64,000 bases of DNA from Novosphingobium sp. Rr 2-17 (lineage in GTDB: Bacteria; Pseudomonadota; Alphaproteobacteria; Sphingomonadales; Sphingomonadaceae). Shown here one piece after another: positions 36,051 through 43,501 of the stretch (its first letter is position 1; each line of letters begins with the position of its first letter). The translations under genes and the position numbers were made by a program. The notes under the pieces were generated by a model. It was not told where the DNA came from and made no database searches. It worked only from the letters and a program-made list of their open reading frames with translations. The stretch lies in contig NZ_AKFJ01000085.1 of the NCBI RefSeq assembly GCF_000272475.1, positions 62,001 to 126,000 of the forward strand, read 5' to 3'.

Positions 36051-37376
36051 CTAGAAGGCGCTGGTTATGCCGAACTCGCTAGTGAAACGTCGGTAATCAT
36101 ACAAATCAACGCTGGATGCATTGCGCTCATAGCCGACCCGCACGTAGGGGGCGAAACCGTGCACAGTCAGAGCCCGCAAGGTGGCCCCTGCGCGTACGCT
36201 GGCGAACCACTCACGACGACGCTTGCCGAACAGCGCAAGGGCGGCGTCACCTTCGGTACGCTGGAGCGTCGCTGAGGCGAACAGTGTGGTTCGACCCGCC
36301 TCCCGCCAGCCGAGCAGACGCACGCCTCCCGATGCTGTCGCATAACCGGGATCGCGTGCGGTCTGGCGCACGGCATTAAGCGCGACGCTAACACCGCTGC
36401 GCGCCGACAGTGCCCGCTCGACACCAACACTCACGGAATAGAGCGCACCGTCCTGTAGGTTATTGAGCTGATAGTCGGTAGTGGCCGCACTTACCGAACC
36501 GCTCAACTGCGCTGTTTGACCCAGCACATGGATCCAGTCCAGCGTGGCGACATCGGTGTGCATGTAGGAACGCTTGCCGTACCAGCGCCAGCCGTGTCCA
36601 ATCGAGGGGCTGAACCGGTCATGCTGACGCTGCACTTCCAGCCCGACCAAGGCCGTGACTGTTATATCGTCGAATTCGCTCTTGCCATAAAGCGTGGCAA
36701 GGCTGTTGATCCGGGGCACCACGCTGATCCCTGCACCGATGGGGACCTTCAGGTATCCGTCGGCCGACAGATGGACGCCTAGCCCTGACTGGGCCCGGGC
36801 ATCGCGGGATAGCGTCAAAGGTGCGATGACGGTATCCAGCGTGCGAACTTCGGTCGCCCGATTGATGTTGGTATCGGGTGCGAGTGCGAACTCTAGCCTT
36901 AGTCCCGCGCGCTTATGCGAACGCAGCGCCGTGTCGAACTGGCCGACCGCACGCGCCACTTGTTCCGGCAGTCCGGTTGCCTGCACTTGGCGTAACTCGC
37001 GCCGGGCGCCGCCCTCGTCACCCATCAGTGCCAGGACCTGGGCCAGTTCCAGCCGCACGGGGGCGGCATCGGGTGTCTCATCGAGCAGCTCGCGAAAGGC
37101 CGTCGCGGCCTTGCGATAGCGCTTCAGGCTGGCCAACAGCATGCCCTTGCGGAAGCGGGCCTCTGCCCGCACGTCGGCATTGCGGTCCTGCGTCAGGGCG
37201 TCATAGAGACGGATCGCTTCCTCATAGTGTCCTGCACTCTGCGCACGCTCAGCAACGGTGAACACCTCGATTGCCGAGAGTTCATGTGAGCGTTTGGGGG
37301 CGGTGGCGGGCGTCGCAGGGGATGCCGCGGACGCCAGCACGAACGGTGCGGCCGCAGCCGCAAAACAGACAATCAC
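36051..37376 (-). CDS. Surface lipoprotein assembly modifier (Slam-type, DUF560) outer-membrane protein
   Basis: 441 residues. Signal-like N terminus, then a periplasmic TPR region (about 36-140: AQSAGHYEEAIRLYDALTQ, AEARFRKGMLLASLKRYRKAATAF, APVRLELAQVLALMGDEGGA), then a beta-barrel of about 290 residues with alternating aromatic/polar strands, ending in Phe (FGITSAF). TPR plus a DUF560-type 14-strand barrel is the Slam architecture, which in Neisseria moves lipoproteins such as TbpB to the cell surface. It starts (GTG) 15 bases after a TbpB-like lipoprotein gene, which is therefore its predicted client. The C-terminal barrel includes the strongly conserved FKP-like R/YFKKR region here as FGKRRREWFASVRAGA. 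Confidence 0.82.
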   Translation of the reverse strand: MIVCFAAAAAPFVLASAASPATPATAPKRSHELSAIEVFTVAERAQSAGHYEEAIRLYDALTQDRNADVRAEARFRKGMLLASLKRYRKAATAFRELLDETPDAAPVRLELAQVLALMGDEGGARRELRQVQATGLPEQVARAVGQFDTALRSHKRAGLRLEFALAPDTNINRATEVRTLDTVIAPLTLSRDARAQSGLGVHLSADGYLKVPIGAGISVVPRINSLATLYGKSEFDDITVTALVGLEVQRQHDRFSPSIGHGWRWYGKRSYMHTDVATLDWIHVLGQTAQLSGSVSAATTDYQLNNLQDGALYSVSVGVERALSARSGVSVALNAVRQTARDPGYATASGGVRLLGWREAGRTTLFASATLQRTEGDAALALFGKRRREWFASVRAGATLRALTVHGFAPYVRVGYERNASSVDLYDYRRFTSEFGITSAF

Positions 37377-37391
37377 GCCGGGCTACCGCGA

Positions 37392-39116
37392 TTACTTCTG
37401 CTTGGCCGCGAAGGCGCCGCTAAGGTTAACTCCGGCTGCGGCGCTGCCTTGCGGTGTATTGAACGAGAAGGTGCCTGCCACTTCCTGCCCCTGCGGACCG
37501 TAGAATTGACCGTAGATCCCGCTGCCCAATATCCCACCTGCGCTGAAGTCGCCCTTCAGAGTATTGGATCGGCTGTCGATGGTGCCCGAGAAGGCCGTGG
37601 ATCCGAAGTCGGTCAAATCACTGGTTGTGGTGTTGCGACCGCTCAGTGCCAGCGCGCCGGTGAAGGTGTCGGAACTGAAATTGACGGCGAGATTTGAGGT
37701 GCCGTTGACGTCGTAACGCTGACCGCCGGAGCCAAAGCCCGTGCCATAAGCGACGCCTTCGTAGCTGGCCGAGCCGGTTCGGTTGGCAAGGGCATAGTTC
37801 GGGGTCGTGAAGCCATAGACGAACCACTGGCTATTCACCCCGCTGGCGTAGCTGGAGGGCAGCGAACCCTGCCAGTGCCCGAAACTGGCGTAGGTAAGAG
37901 CCAGTTCGGAGTTGGCAGCACCAGGCTTGTAAAGCTCCAGCGTGACGTCCTGTGTGCCGTAGTAGCTGTTGCTGAAGGTCTTGCGATAGGTCGTGAAGTT
38001 CGCCGCCCCGGCCACTTTGTCGTCAATTGTGAACTGACCACCCGATTCATCCGAGGAATAGCCCGAATAAATGAATGTCTCGCTATTCTGCCAGGTCAGG
38101 CTACCTCCCGAATATTCCGACATGCGGGTGTAGAAACTCTGTTGGTGGGTCATGTTCGCGAACGAAAGGTTGGCCGGGGTTAGCGTGCCGTCTTGCTGGC
38201 CGACGATTGAACCGGTCACGGTCATTCCGTTGGCATTCTCACCGCTGAACGTCGCGCCCAGTTCCTGTCCTGACGGACCGTAAAGGCTGCCTGTCAGGTC
38301 GGCGGTGACCGTGCCGTCCCAGCCTCCGTAGACAGCGGTGCCAGTCAGCCCTGCACCGGTAGAGGAAAGCTGGCCGACCGTAGTCAGTTCGATGCCGCCG
38401 CCCGAAGAGGTGCCGCCATTCACAAGGCCGTATTCGGTCAAGTAGCTGTGGCCGCTGAACACACCTTGCACGAAGTCGATGTCGACTTGACCGGCCCCCT
38501 GGAATGCCTTCGGCTCCGCTCCCGGCGCACTGACGGCGCCGAAGGCTTGCGTGTTGTAGGCAGCGGTTCCCGTGCGCGGCGTCATGGCTGCATCCGTCGG
38601 CAGACCATACGTGAAGCTTGTCAACTCTGTGTTCTGGGTTGAGCCGCTGGTGGTATTGCGTTGCAACAGGCCCATGCGAACATATTGCGTGACAAGATTG
38701 TTCTCGTACCCCTTGGAAGTAAGGGTTAGAATGGCTCCGTTGTTGGAATAAACTGTGTCGTAATCATCCTTTGAGGTCTGGTCTGCCGGCAGAAATGTCT
38801 GCGAGTAGCCGTCGGTCGAAATGGTATAGCCATTGGTGTTCGCATTATAGGCGATAGTCATCGTGGCGGATTTTGTACTGCCGCTGATGCCGGTGTTAGT
38901 GGTTCGATCCCACGCCACTGCCATTACAGCGGCCTGATTTGCGAAACTCTGGCTATATTTTAGGTCCGTGAGCGAACTGTTGCTTGGCGTTGGCGCCGGA
39001 CTGGGTGTCGGCGTCGGTGTCGGTGTTGGCGTGCTGGCAACGGATCCGCCCCCGCCGCCACAGGCAGACAGCAAAATGACCATCGCAGTACATGTCAGCA
39101 GGCCCTTGCAACGCAT
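37392..39116 (-). CDS. TbpB-like surface lipoprotein (two beta-barrel lobes), predicted Slam substrate
   Basis: 574 residues. Signal peptide with lipobox LLSAC (Cys19), then a five-Gly run, a (TP)n/SPAPTPS linker and two similar lobes. Each lobe ends in a transferrin-binding-protein-type barrel motif: LYGPSGQELGATFSG (about 278-292) and FYGPQGQEVAGTF (538-550). RTGTAAYNTQAFG and RTGSASYEGVAYG mark the matching start of each barrel, so the protein is an internal duplication with handle and barrel domains like TbpB. The poly-Gly/Pro linker after the anchor fits a surface-exposed lipoprotein. No direct evidence for transferrin binding; the ligand may be another protein or heme. ATG 39116 has GGGGGGA upstream. 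Confidence 0.8.
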   Translation of the reverse strand: MRCKGLLTCTAMVILLSACGGGGGSVASTPTPTPTPTPSPAPTPSNSSLTDLKYSQSFANQAAVMAVAWDRTTNTGISGSTKSATMTIAYNANTNGYTISTDGYSQTFLPADQTSKDDYDTVYSNNGAILTLTSKGYENNLVTQYVRMGLLQRNTTSGSTQNTELTSFTYGLPTDAAMTPRTGTAAYNTQAFGAVSAPGAEPKAFQGAGQVDIDFVQGVFSGHSYLTEYGLVNGGTSSGGGIELTTVGQLSSTGAGLTGTAVYGGWDGTVTADLTGSLYGPSGQELGATFSGENANGMTVTGSIVGQQDGTLTPANLSFANMTHQQSFYTRMSEYSGGSLTWQNSETFIYSGYSSDESGGQFTIDDKVAGAANFTTYRKTFSNSYYGTQDVTLELYKPGAANSELALTYASFGHWQGSLPSSYASGVNSQWFVYGFTTPNYALANRTGSASYEGVAYGTGFGSGGQRYDVNGTSNLAVNFSSDTFTGALALSGRNTTTSDLTDFGSTAFSGTIDSRSNTLKGDFSAGGILGSGIYGQFYGPQGQEVAGTFSFNTPQGSAAAGVNLSGAFAAKQK

Positions 39117-39259
39117 TAATTTTCCCCCCGTAAGATCGCACGGTAACTCTTTAGACAAGTAGTGTTTTTTCAAGCAAGCGATTGTATTGATTTGGCGTCT
39201 AAAAATGTAAAGTTACGCTTCTTTCATCCTGAGCCGTATCATCAACGGCATTTGCGCCG

Positions 39260-39290
39260 GCGTGCTACTGGTGCCAGCGTGCTACTGGTG
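39260..39290. repeat. Short tandem repeat (14-bp unit, 17-bp period)
   Basis: GCGTGCTACTGGTG occurs at 39260-39273 and 39277-39290. It lies in the region between the divergent TbpB-like and DAHP synthase genes; no gene is convincing there. Confidence 0.7.
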
Positions 39291-39479
39291 TGGTCATGGG
39301 TACGGTTTGCTTCGGAGACTGCGCTGTGGTGGCCGATGCCACAATCGATAGCCAAAACCAGCCCGTTGCGAATGCGTAGGCTGTGCGGTCACACAGGTCT
39401 TCCAGACGTAGGTCGAGACCAGCCTGCCCACCTTTCCAATCCGCCGCGGCCGCTCCGCCCCAAACGGGGTGACACGCGC

Positions 39480-39500
39480 AACCGATCACCGTGATCGGTT
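39480..39500. promoter_or_regulatory. 21-bp perfect palindrome upstream of the DAHP synthase gene
   Basis: Arms AACCGATCAC and GTGATCGGTT around a single C, 92 bp before the DAHP synthase start. Possible operator or transcript hairpin. The rest of 39117-39591 holds the promoter of the TbpB-like gene on the minus strand (possible TTGCTT and TAAAGA boxes around 39142-39172), the tandem repeat above and no recognisable gene. Confidence 0.45.
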
Positions 39501-39591
39501 AATGCGACTTTGCAAATCTTGCCCGGCGCGGCTATTGGCCGCCTCTTGTTTTGCGCCCCCGCGCTGAGCGGGGACATCAGGAGTGCATGAC

Positions 39592-40965
39592 GTGGCAAGC
39601 AATTGGACCCCGGAAGGCTGGAAAGCGCATGAGGCGCGCCACCTGCCGGTATACGGTGACGAAGCGAAGCTGGGCGCTGTCGAGGCGACCCTTGCGAAGT
39701 TTCCGCCGCTGGTCTTTGCTGGCGAAGCGCGTGCGCTGAAGGCCGATCTTGCCGAAGTGGCTGCCGGTCGCGGTTTTCTGCTCCAGGGCGGGGACTGCGC
39801 GGAGAGCTTCGCCGAGTTCAGCGCCGACAATATCCGCGATTCGTTCCGCGTGCTGTTGCAGATGGCGGTGGTGCTGACCTTTGCCAGCAAGCAGCCGGTG
39901 GTGAAGCTGGGCCGCATGGCGGGCCAGTTCGCCAAGCCGCGCTCTGCCCCGACCGAGACGATCGGCGGCGTCGAACTGCCCAGCTATCTGGGCGACATCA
40001 TCAACGGCATCGAGTTCGATCCCGAAACGCGCGTCAACGATCCCGACCGGATGCTGCGCGCCTATGGGCAGTCGTCATCCACGCTGAACCTGCTGCGCGC
40101 TTTCGCGAACGGCGGCTACGCCAACTTGCGCCAGGTCCACCAGTGGACGATGGAGCACATCGGCCGCAGCCCCTGGGGCGAAAAGTTCGCGCAGATGGCC
40201 GATCGCATCGGCGAGGCGCTGGACTTCATGGCGGCGTGCGGGGTCGATCCCACGACCGTGCCGCAATTGCAGGGCACCAAGTTCTACACCAGCCACGAAG
40301 CGCTGCTGCTCCCTTACGAGCAAGCGCTGACCCGCCGCGATTCGTTGACGGGGGAGTGGTACGATTGTTCGGCGCACATGCTGTGGATCGGCGATCGCAC
40401 CCGCTTCGAAGGCTCGGCCCATGTCGAGTTCCTGCGCGGCGTCGGCAACCCGATCGGCATGAAGTGCGGCCCCAGCCTGGAGCCGGACGCACTGCTGCGG
40501 ATGCTCGACACGCTGAACCCGGGGCGTGAGCCTGGCCGCATGACCCTCATCAGCCGCTACGGCCATGACAAGGTGGAAGCGGGCCTGCCCAAGCTGGTCC
40601 GCGCGGTGAAGCGCGAGGGCCATCCGGTGGTGTGGTCGTGCGATCCGATGCACGGCAACGTCATCAAGTCCGACAGCGGCTTCAAGACGCGGCCCTTCGA
40701 TCGCATCCTGTCCGAAGTGCGCGGCTTCTTCGCGGTCCACCGCGCCGAAGGCACCCACGCGGGCGGCATCCACATCGAGATGACCGGCCAGGACGTGACC
40801 GAATGCACCGGCGGCGCCATCGCGATCACCGACGAGGCGCTGGCCGATCGCTACCACACGCATTGCGACCCGCGTTTGAACGGTGCGCAGTCGATCGAAC
40901 TGGCGTTCGAAATGGCCGACTTGCTGAACCTGGAAGCGACCGAGCGGCACAAAGAAGCCGCGTAG
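39592..40965 (+). CDS. Class II 3-deoxy-7-phosphoheptulonate (DAHP) synthase
   Basis: 457 residues. First step of the shikimate pathway: PEP + erythrose 4-phosphate to DAHP. Class II (plant/Mycobacterium type) features: [20 protein letters not shown] start, [48 protein letters not shown]-like segment, and the PEP/metal region [13 protein letters not shown] plus [18 protein letters not shown]. Start is GTG 39592, correctly spaced from AGGAG; a GTG three codons earlier overlaps that AGGAG. The stop codon TAG is the first three bases of a 105-bp repeat. No allosteric domain is identifiable. Confidence 0.95.
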   Translation: MASNWTPEGWKAHEARHLPVYGDEAKLGAVEATLAKFPPLVFAGEARALKADLAEVAAGRGFLLQGGDCAESFAEFSADNIRDSFRVLLQMAVVLTFASKQPVVKLGRMAGQFAKPRSAPTETIGGVELPSYLGDIINGIEFDPETRVNDPDRMLRAYGQSSSTLNLLRAFANGGYANLRQVHQWTMEHIGRSPWGEKFAQMADRIGEALDFMAACGVDPTTVPQLQGTKFYTSHEALLLPYEQALTRRDSLTGEWYDCSAHMLWIGDRTRFEGSAHVEFLRGVGNPIGMKCGPSLEPDALLRMLDTLNPGREPGRMTLISRYGHDKVEAGLPKLVRAVKREGHPVVWSCDPMHGNVIKSDSGFKTRPFDRILSEVRGFFAVHRAEGTHAGGIHIEMTGQDVTECTGGAIAITDEALADRYHTHCDPRLNGAQSIELAFEMADLLNLEATERHKEAA

Positions 40966-41067
40966 AGCAAGTTCCGATCCGATTGCATCGGCTCGGTTGC
41001 TCTAGGCTTTTGTTTTGCCGCGTTTTCCGAGTCAGCAGGTGATTCCACCTGCTTCGAAAACGCTCTA
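40963..41067 (-). repeat. 105-bp double-hairpin intergenic repeat, copy 2 (inverted)
   Basis: Reverse complement of the element at 2702-2806 with three substitutions, all in the linker. The first three bases TAG are the stop codon of the DAHP synthase gene. Both hairpins are fully conserved between copies. Confidence 0.9.
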
Positions 41068-41092
41068 ACGTCTACTCCGACGGAACCATTAG

Positions 41093-41126
41093 AAAAGGGC
41101 GCGGGAAGCAGTTCCCGCGCCCTTTT
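41093..41126 (+). terminator. Rho-independent terminator of the DAHP synthase gene
   Basis: Perfect 15-bp stem (AAAAGGGCGCGGGAA pairing with TTCCCGCGCCCTTTT) with a GCAG loop and a T-rich 3' arm, 25 bp beyond the repeat. Confidence 0.85.
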
Positions 41127-41154
41127 CGCTGCCCGAAGTATGGTGATGAGGTTC

Positions 41155-41190
41155 GCGGGACCGACTGTGGAGGAGGTCAGCCGGTCCCGC
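41155..41190 (-). terminator. Hairpin after the GH3 gene (minus strand)
   Basis: Perfect nine-base arms GCGGGACCG/CGGTCCCGC around an 18-base loop, eight bases beyond the GH3 stop codon. It likely ends the GH2-GH3 transcript. Confidence 0.5.
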
Positions 41191-41198
41191 AGGGAGGA

Positions 41199-43412
41199 TC
41201 AATCCCCCCAATGCTTCTCGCGCAAGGATACCTTGACCGGGGCGCCAAGGGTTTCGGCATTCTCGCCGATAGCGAAGGCGTAATCGCCCGCCGGGATGGT
41301 CCAGCCGCCATCTTTCCAGTCGGCCAGAAGGCGCGGGTCGATCTTAACGGTTACCTTGCTGGTTTGGCCTGGTGCCAGCTCGACGCGTTGGAAGCCGACC
41401 AGGCGCTGCGCGGTCATGCCCGAGCGGCTGACGAGATAGACTTGGGCAACGGTTGCGCCCGCGCGCTTGCCGGTGTTGCGCACCGTCAGGCTGGCGGTGG
41501 TGCCGTCCGTCTTGAGCCCGCTGGCGGCGAAGGTGGTATAGCTGAGCCCGTAGCCGAACGGGAACAGGGCCTTGTAGCCCTTGCGCGCATTCCACCGATA
41601 GCCAAGGTCCGATCCTTCGATGTCATAGTTCACTGTCAGCTTGGCGGTCTTGCTGGGCGCATCGCCCGCGAAGTTCGGCTCGAACTCGTGGTAGCCATCG
41701 AGCACGGGACGCGGCAATTGCTCGGCGCTGGCGGGGAAGGTGATCGGCAGGCGGCCCGATGGATTGGTCTCGCCGAACAGCACCGAGGCGATCGCCTCGC
41801 CGCCGCGCGCGCCGGGATACCACGCCTGGACGACGGCTGCGGTCTTGCTCAGCCAGGGCATGACGATCGGGTTGCCGGTTTCCAGCACCACGATCGTGTT
41901 GGGGTTGGCGGCGGCGACTGCCTCGATCAGCGCATCCTGGCCATCGGGCAGCGAGAAGTCCGGCTGGTCGAAGCCTTCGCTTGACCACTTGGTGGCAAAG
42001 ACGATGGCAACGTCGGCGCGCTTTGCCTGCTCCACCGCATCAGCAATGAACCGGGCGTCGCGGAAGCGGACGTCAGCCTTGGGCGCGATGGCCTTGATCG
42101 CGGCCACAGGCGACGAGCGGTGATAGGTTTGGGCGAGGAAGGCGGACCATTGCGGATCGCCGCTGATCGGAATGCTCACGGCGGGGCCGCCCAGGCCTTG
42201 GACCTGGCTCGATCCCGCGCCTGAAAGCACGCCGGCGTCGGCAAAGCCGCCGATCACGGCAATGCGCTTGGCGGTTTTGGTCAGCGGCAGGACGCCGCGC
42301 TCGTTGCGCAGCAGGACGATGCCCTGGCGCGCGGTCTCCAGCGCCACTTCGCTGTTGGCGGCCAGATCGATCTTGCCGCCGGGCGTTACCGGATACTTGT
42401 CGAGCTGGTTGTCGTAGATCGCCCACAAGATGCGCTTGTTCATATCGTCGAGACGCGCGGCATAGGCCGGGTCGGACTTCGCCGCCGCGCCCAGCTTGTC
42501 GCCGAAGAACACCGCCGGATCGAGCTGCGCCCCCGATTGCTGGTCGAGGCCCTTGAGCGCCGCCTCCAGGTTGGGCACCGCGCCCCAGTCCGACATGACG
42601 AAGCCTTTATAGCCCCATTCCTGCTTGAGCACTTTGTTCAGCAAGTAGTCGCTGGCGCAGGCCTGTTCGCCATGAACGCGGTTGTAGGCGCACATGACCG
42701 AGCCGGGGTTGCCGATCTCGATGCCGATCTTGAATGCCAGCAGATCGCTTTCGCGCGCATGGGCGTCGGAAATCTGCACGTCGGCGAATTTGCGCCCGGT
42801 TTCCTGACCATTCAGCGCGAAGTGCTTGATGGTCGAGATGACGTGGTTGGACTGGATGCCCTTGATGGCGCTGCCGGCCAGCACGCCGCTCAGCAACGGG
42901 TCTTCCGAGAAGTACTCGAACGTGCGGCCATTGCGCGGATCGCGCATCAAATTGACGCCGCCTGCCAGCAGGACGTTGAAGCCCTTTGCGCGCGTTTCCG
43001 ATCCGATCAGGGCGCCGCCGCGCTGGAGGATGTCGGGGTTCCAGGTGGAGGCCATGGCAAGGCCTGAGGGCAGGGCGGTGGCCCCATCCTTGCGCATCCC
43101 CATCACGTAGGAGACACCCAGGCTCGCGTCGGTTTCCAGCAAGGCGGGCACGCCCAGACGTGCGATCCCTGGTACATAGCCGGCGCCCGGAATGGCTTGC
43201 GGCGGCAGCGGCGCGGGATTGGGGCCGATCGGCAGCGGCATGATGCCATGGGTGATGACGGTCTTTTCCGCTGGCGTCATCGCCTTGACCGTTTGCTCGG
43301 CGCGGACTTCTGCAGGATCTGCCGGCGAGGGCTTGGCGCTGGCACTGCCAGCTACAATGAGGGCCGAAAGGCACAGGCCAGCCATCAGCGGCTGCTTCAA
43401 AGGTGTTCTCAA
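41199..43412 (-). CDS. Glycoside hydrolase family 3 (beta-glucosidase-like), exported
   Basis: 737 residues. Signal peptide (MRTPLKQPLMAGLCLSALIVAGSASA), GH3 N-terminal barrel with KHFALNGQETGR and the nucleophile Asp275 in GFVMSDWGAV, GH3 C-terminal domain with the general-acid region, and a fibronectin type III-like domain at the end (about 640-737). Fits BglX-like beta-glucosidase/beta-xylosidase; specificity unclear. Start: TTG at 43412 preceded by AGGAGG, giving a clean signal peptide; an ATG nine codons earlier (43439) would place charged residues ahead of it and overlap the SD. It is second in the operon, 89 bp after the GH2 gene. Confidence 0.85.
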   Translation of the reverse strand: MRTPLKQPLMAGLCLSALIVAGSASAKPSPADPAEVRAEQTVKAMTPAEKTVITHGIMPLPIGPNPAPLPPQAIPGAGYVPGIARLGVPALLETDASLGVSYVMGMRKDGATALPSGLAMASTWNPDILQRGGALIGSETRAKGFNVLLAGGVNLMRDPRNGRTFEYFSEDPLLSGVLAGSAIKGIQSNHVISTIKHFALNGQETGRKFADVQISDAHARESDLLAFKIGIEIGNPGSVMCAYNRVHGEQACASDYLLNKVLKQEWGYKGFVMSDWGAVPNLEAALKGLDQQSGAQLDPAVFFGDKLGAAAKSDPAYAARLDDMNKRILWAIYDNQLDKYPVTPGGKIDLAANSEVALETARQGIVLLRNERGVLPLTKTAKRIAVIGGFADAGVLSGAGSSQVQGLGGPAVSIPISGDPQWSAFLAQTYHRSSPVAAIKAIAPKADVRFRDARFIADAVEQAKRADVAIVFATKWSSEGFDQPDFSLPDGQDALIEAVAAANPNTIVVLETGNPIVMPWLSKTAAVVQAWYPGARGGEAIASVLFGETNPSGRLPITFPASAEQLPRPVLDGYHEFEPNFAGDAPSKTAKLTVNYDIEGSDLGYRWNARKGYKALFPFGYGLSYTTFAASGLKTDGTTASLTVRNTGKRAGATVAQVYLVSRSGMTAQRLVGFQRVELAPGQTSKVTVKIDPRLLADWKDGGWTIPAGDYAFAIGENAETLGAPVKVSLREKHWGD

Positions 43413-43501
43413 GGGCTCGATCCTCCTATCAGGTCTCATGTCGAAATCGGTTCGCGCAGCTGGGGGCGAGGCTAACGGCGTTTGCGCTCGTCGCAACCGC
43501 A

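Noticed and set aside
35816-36275. Short plus-strand frames across the repeat and the Slam 3' end
   Set aside because: They overlap the inverted repeat and the Slam barrel coding strand, and have no recognisable features.
39162-39494. 110-codon plus-strand frame between the TbpB-like and DAHP synthase genes
   Set aside because: No ribosome-binding site, unusual composition and repeated short words; it contains part of a tandem repeat and a palindrome expected of a promoter region.
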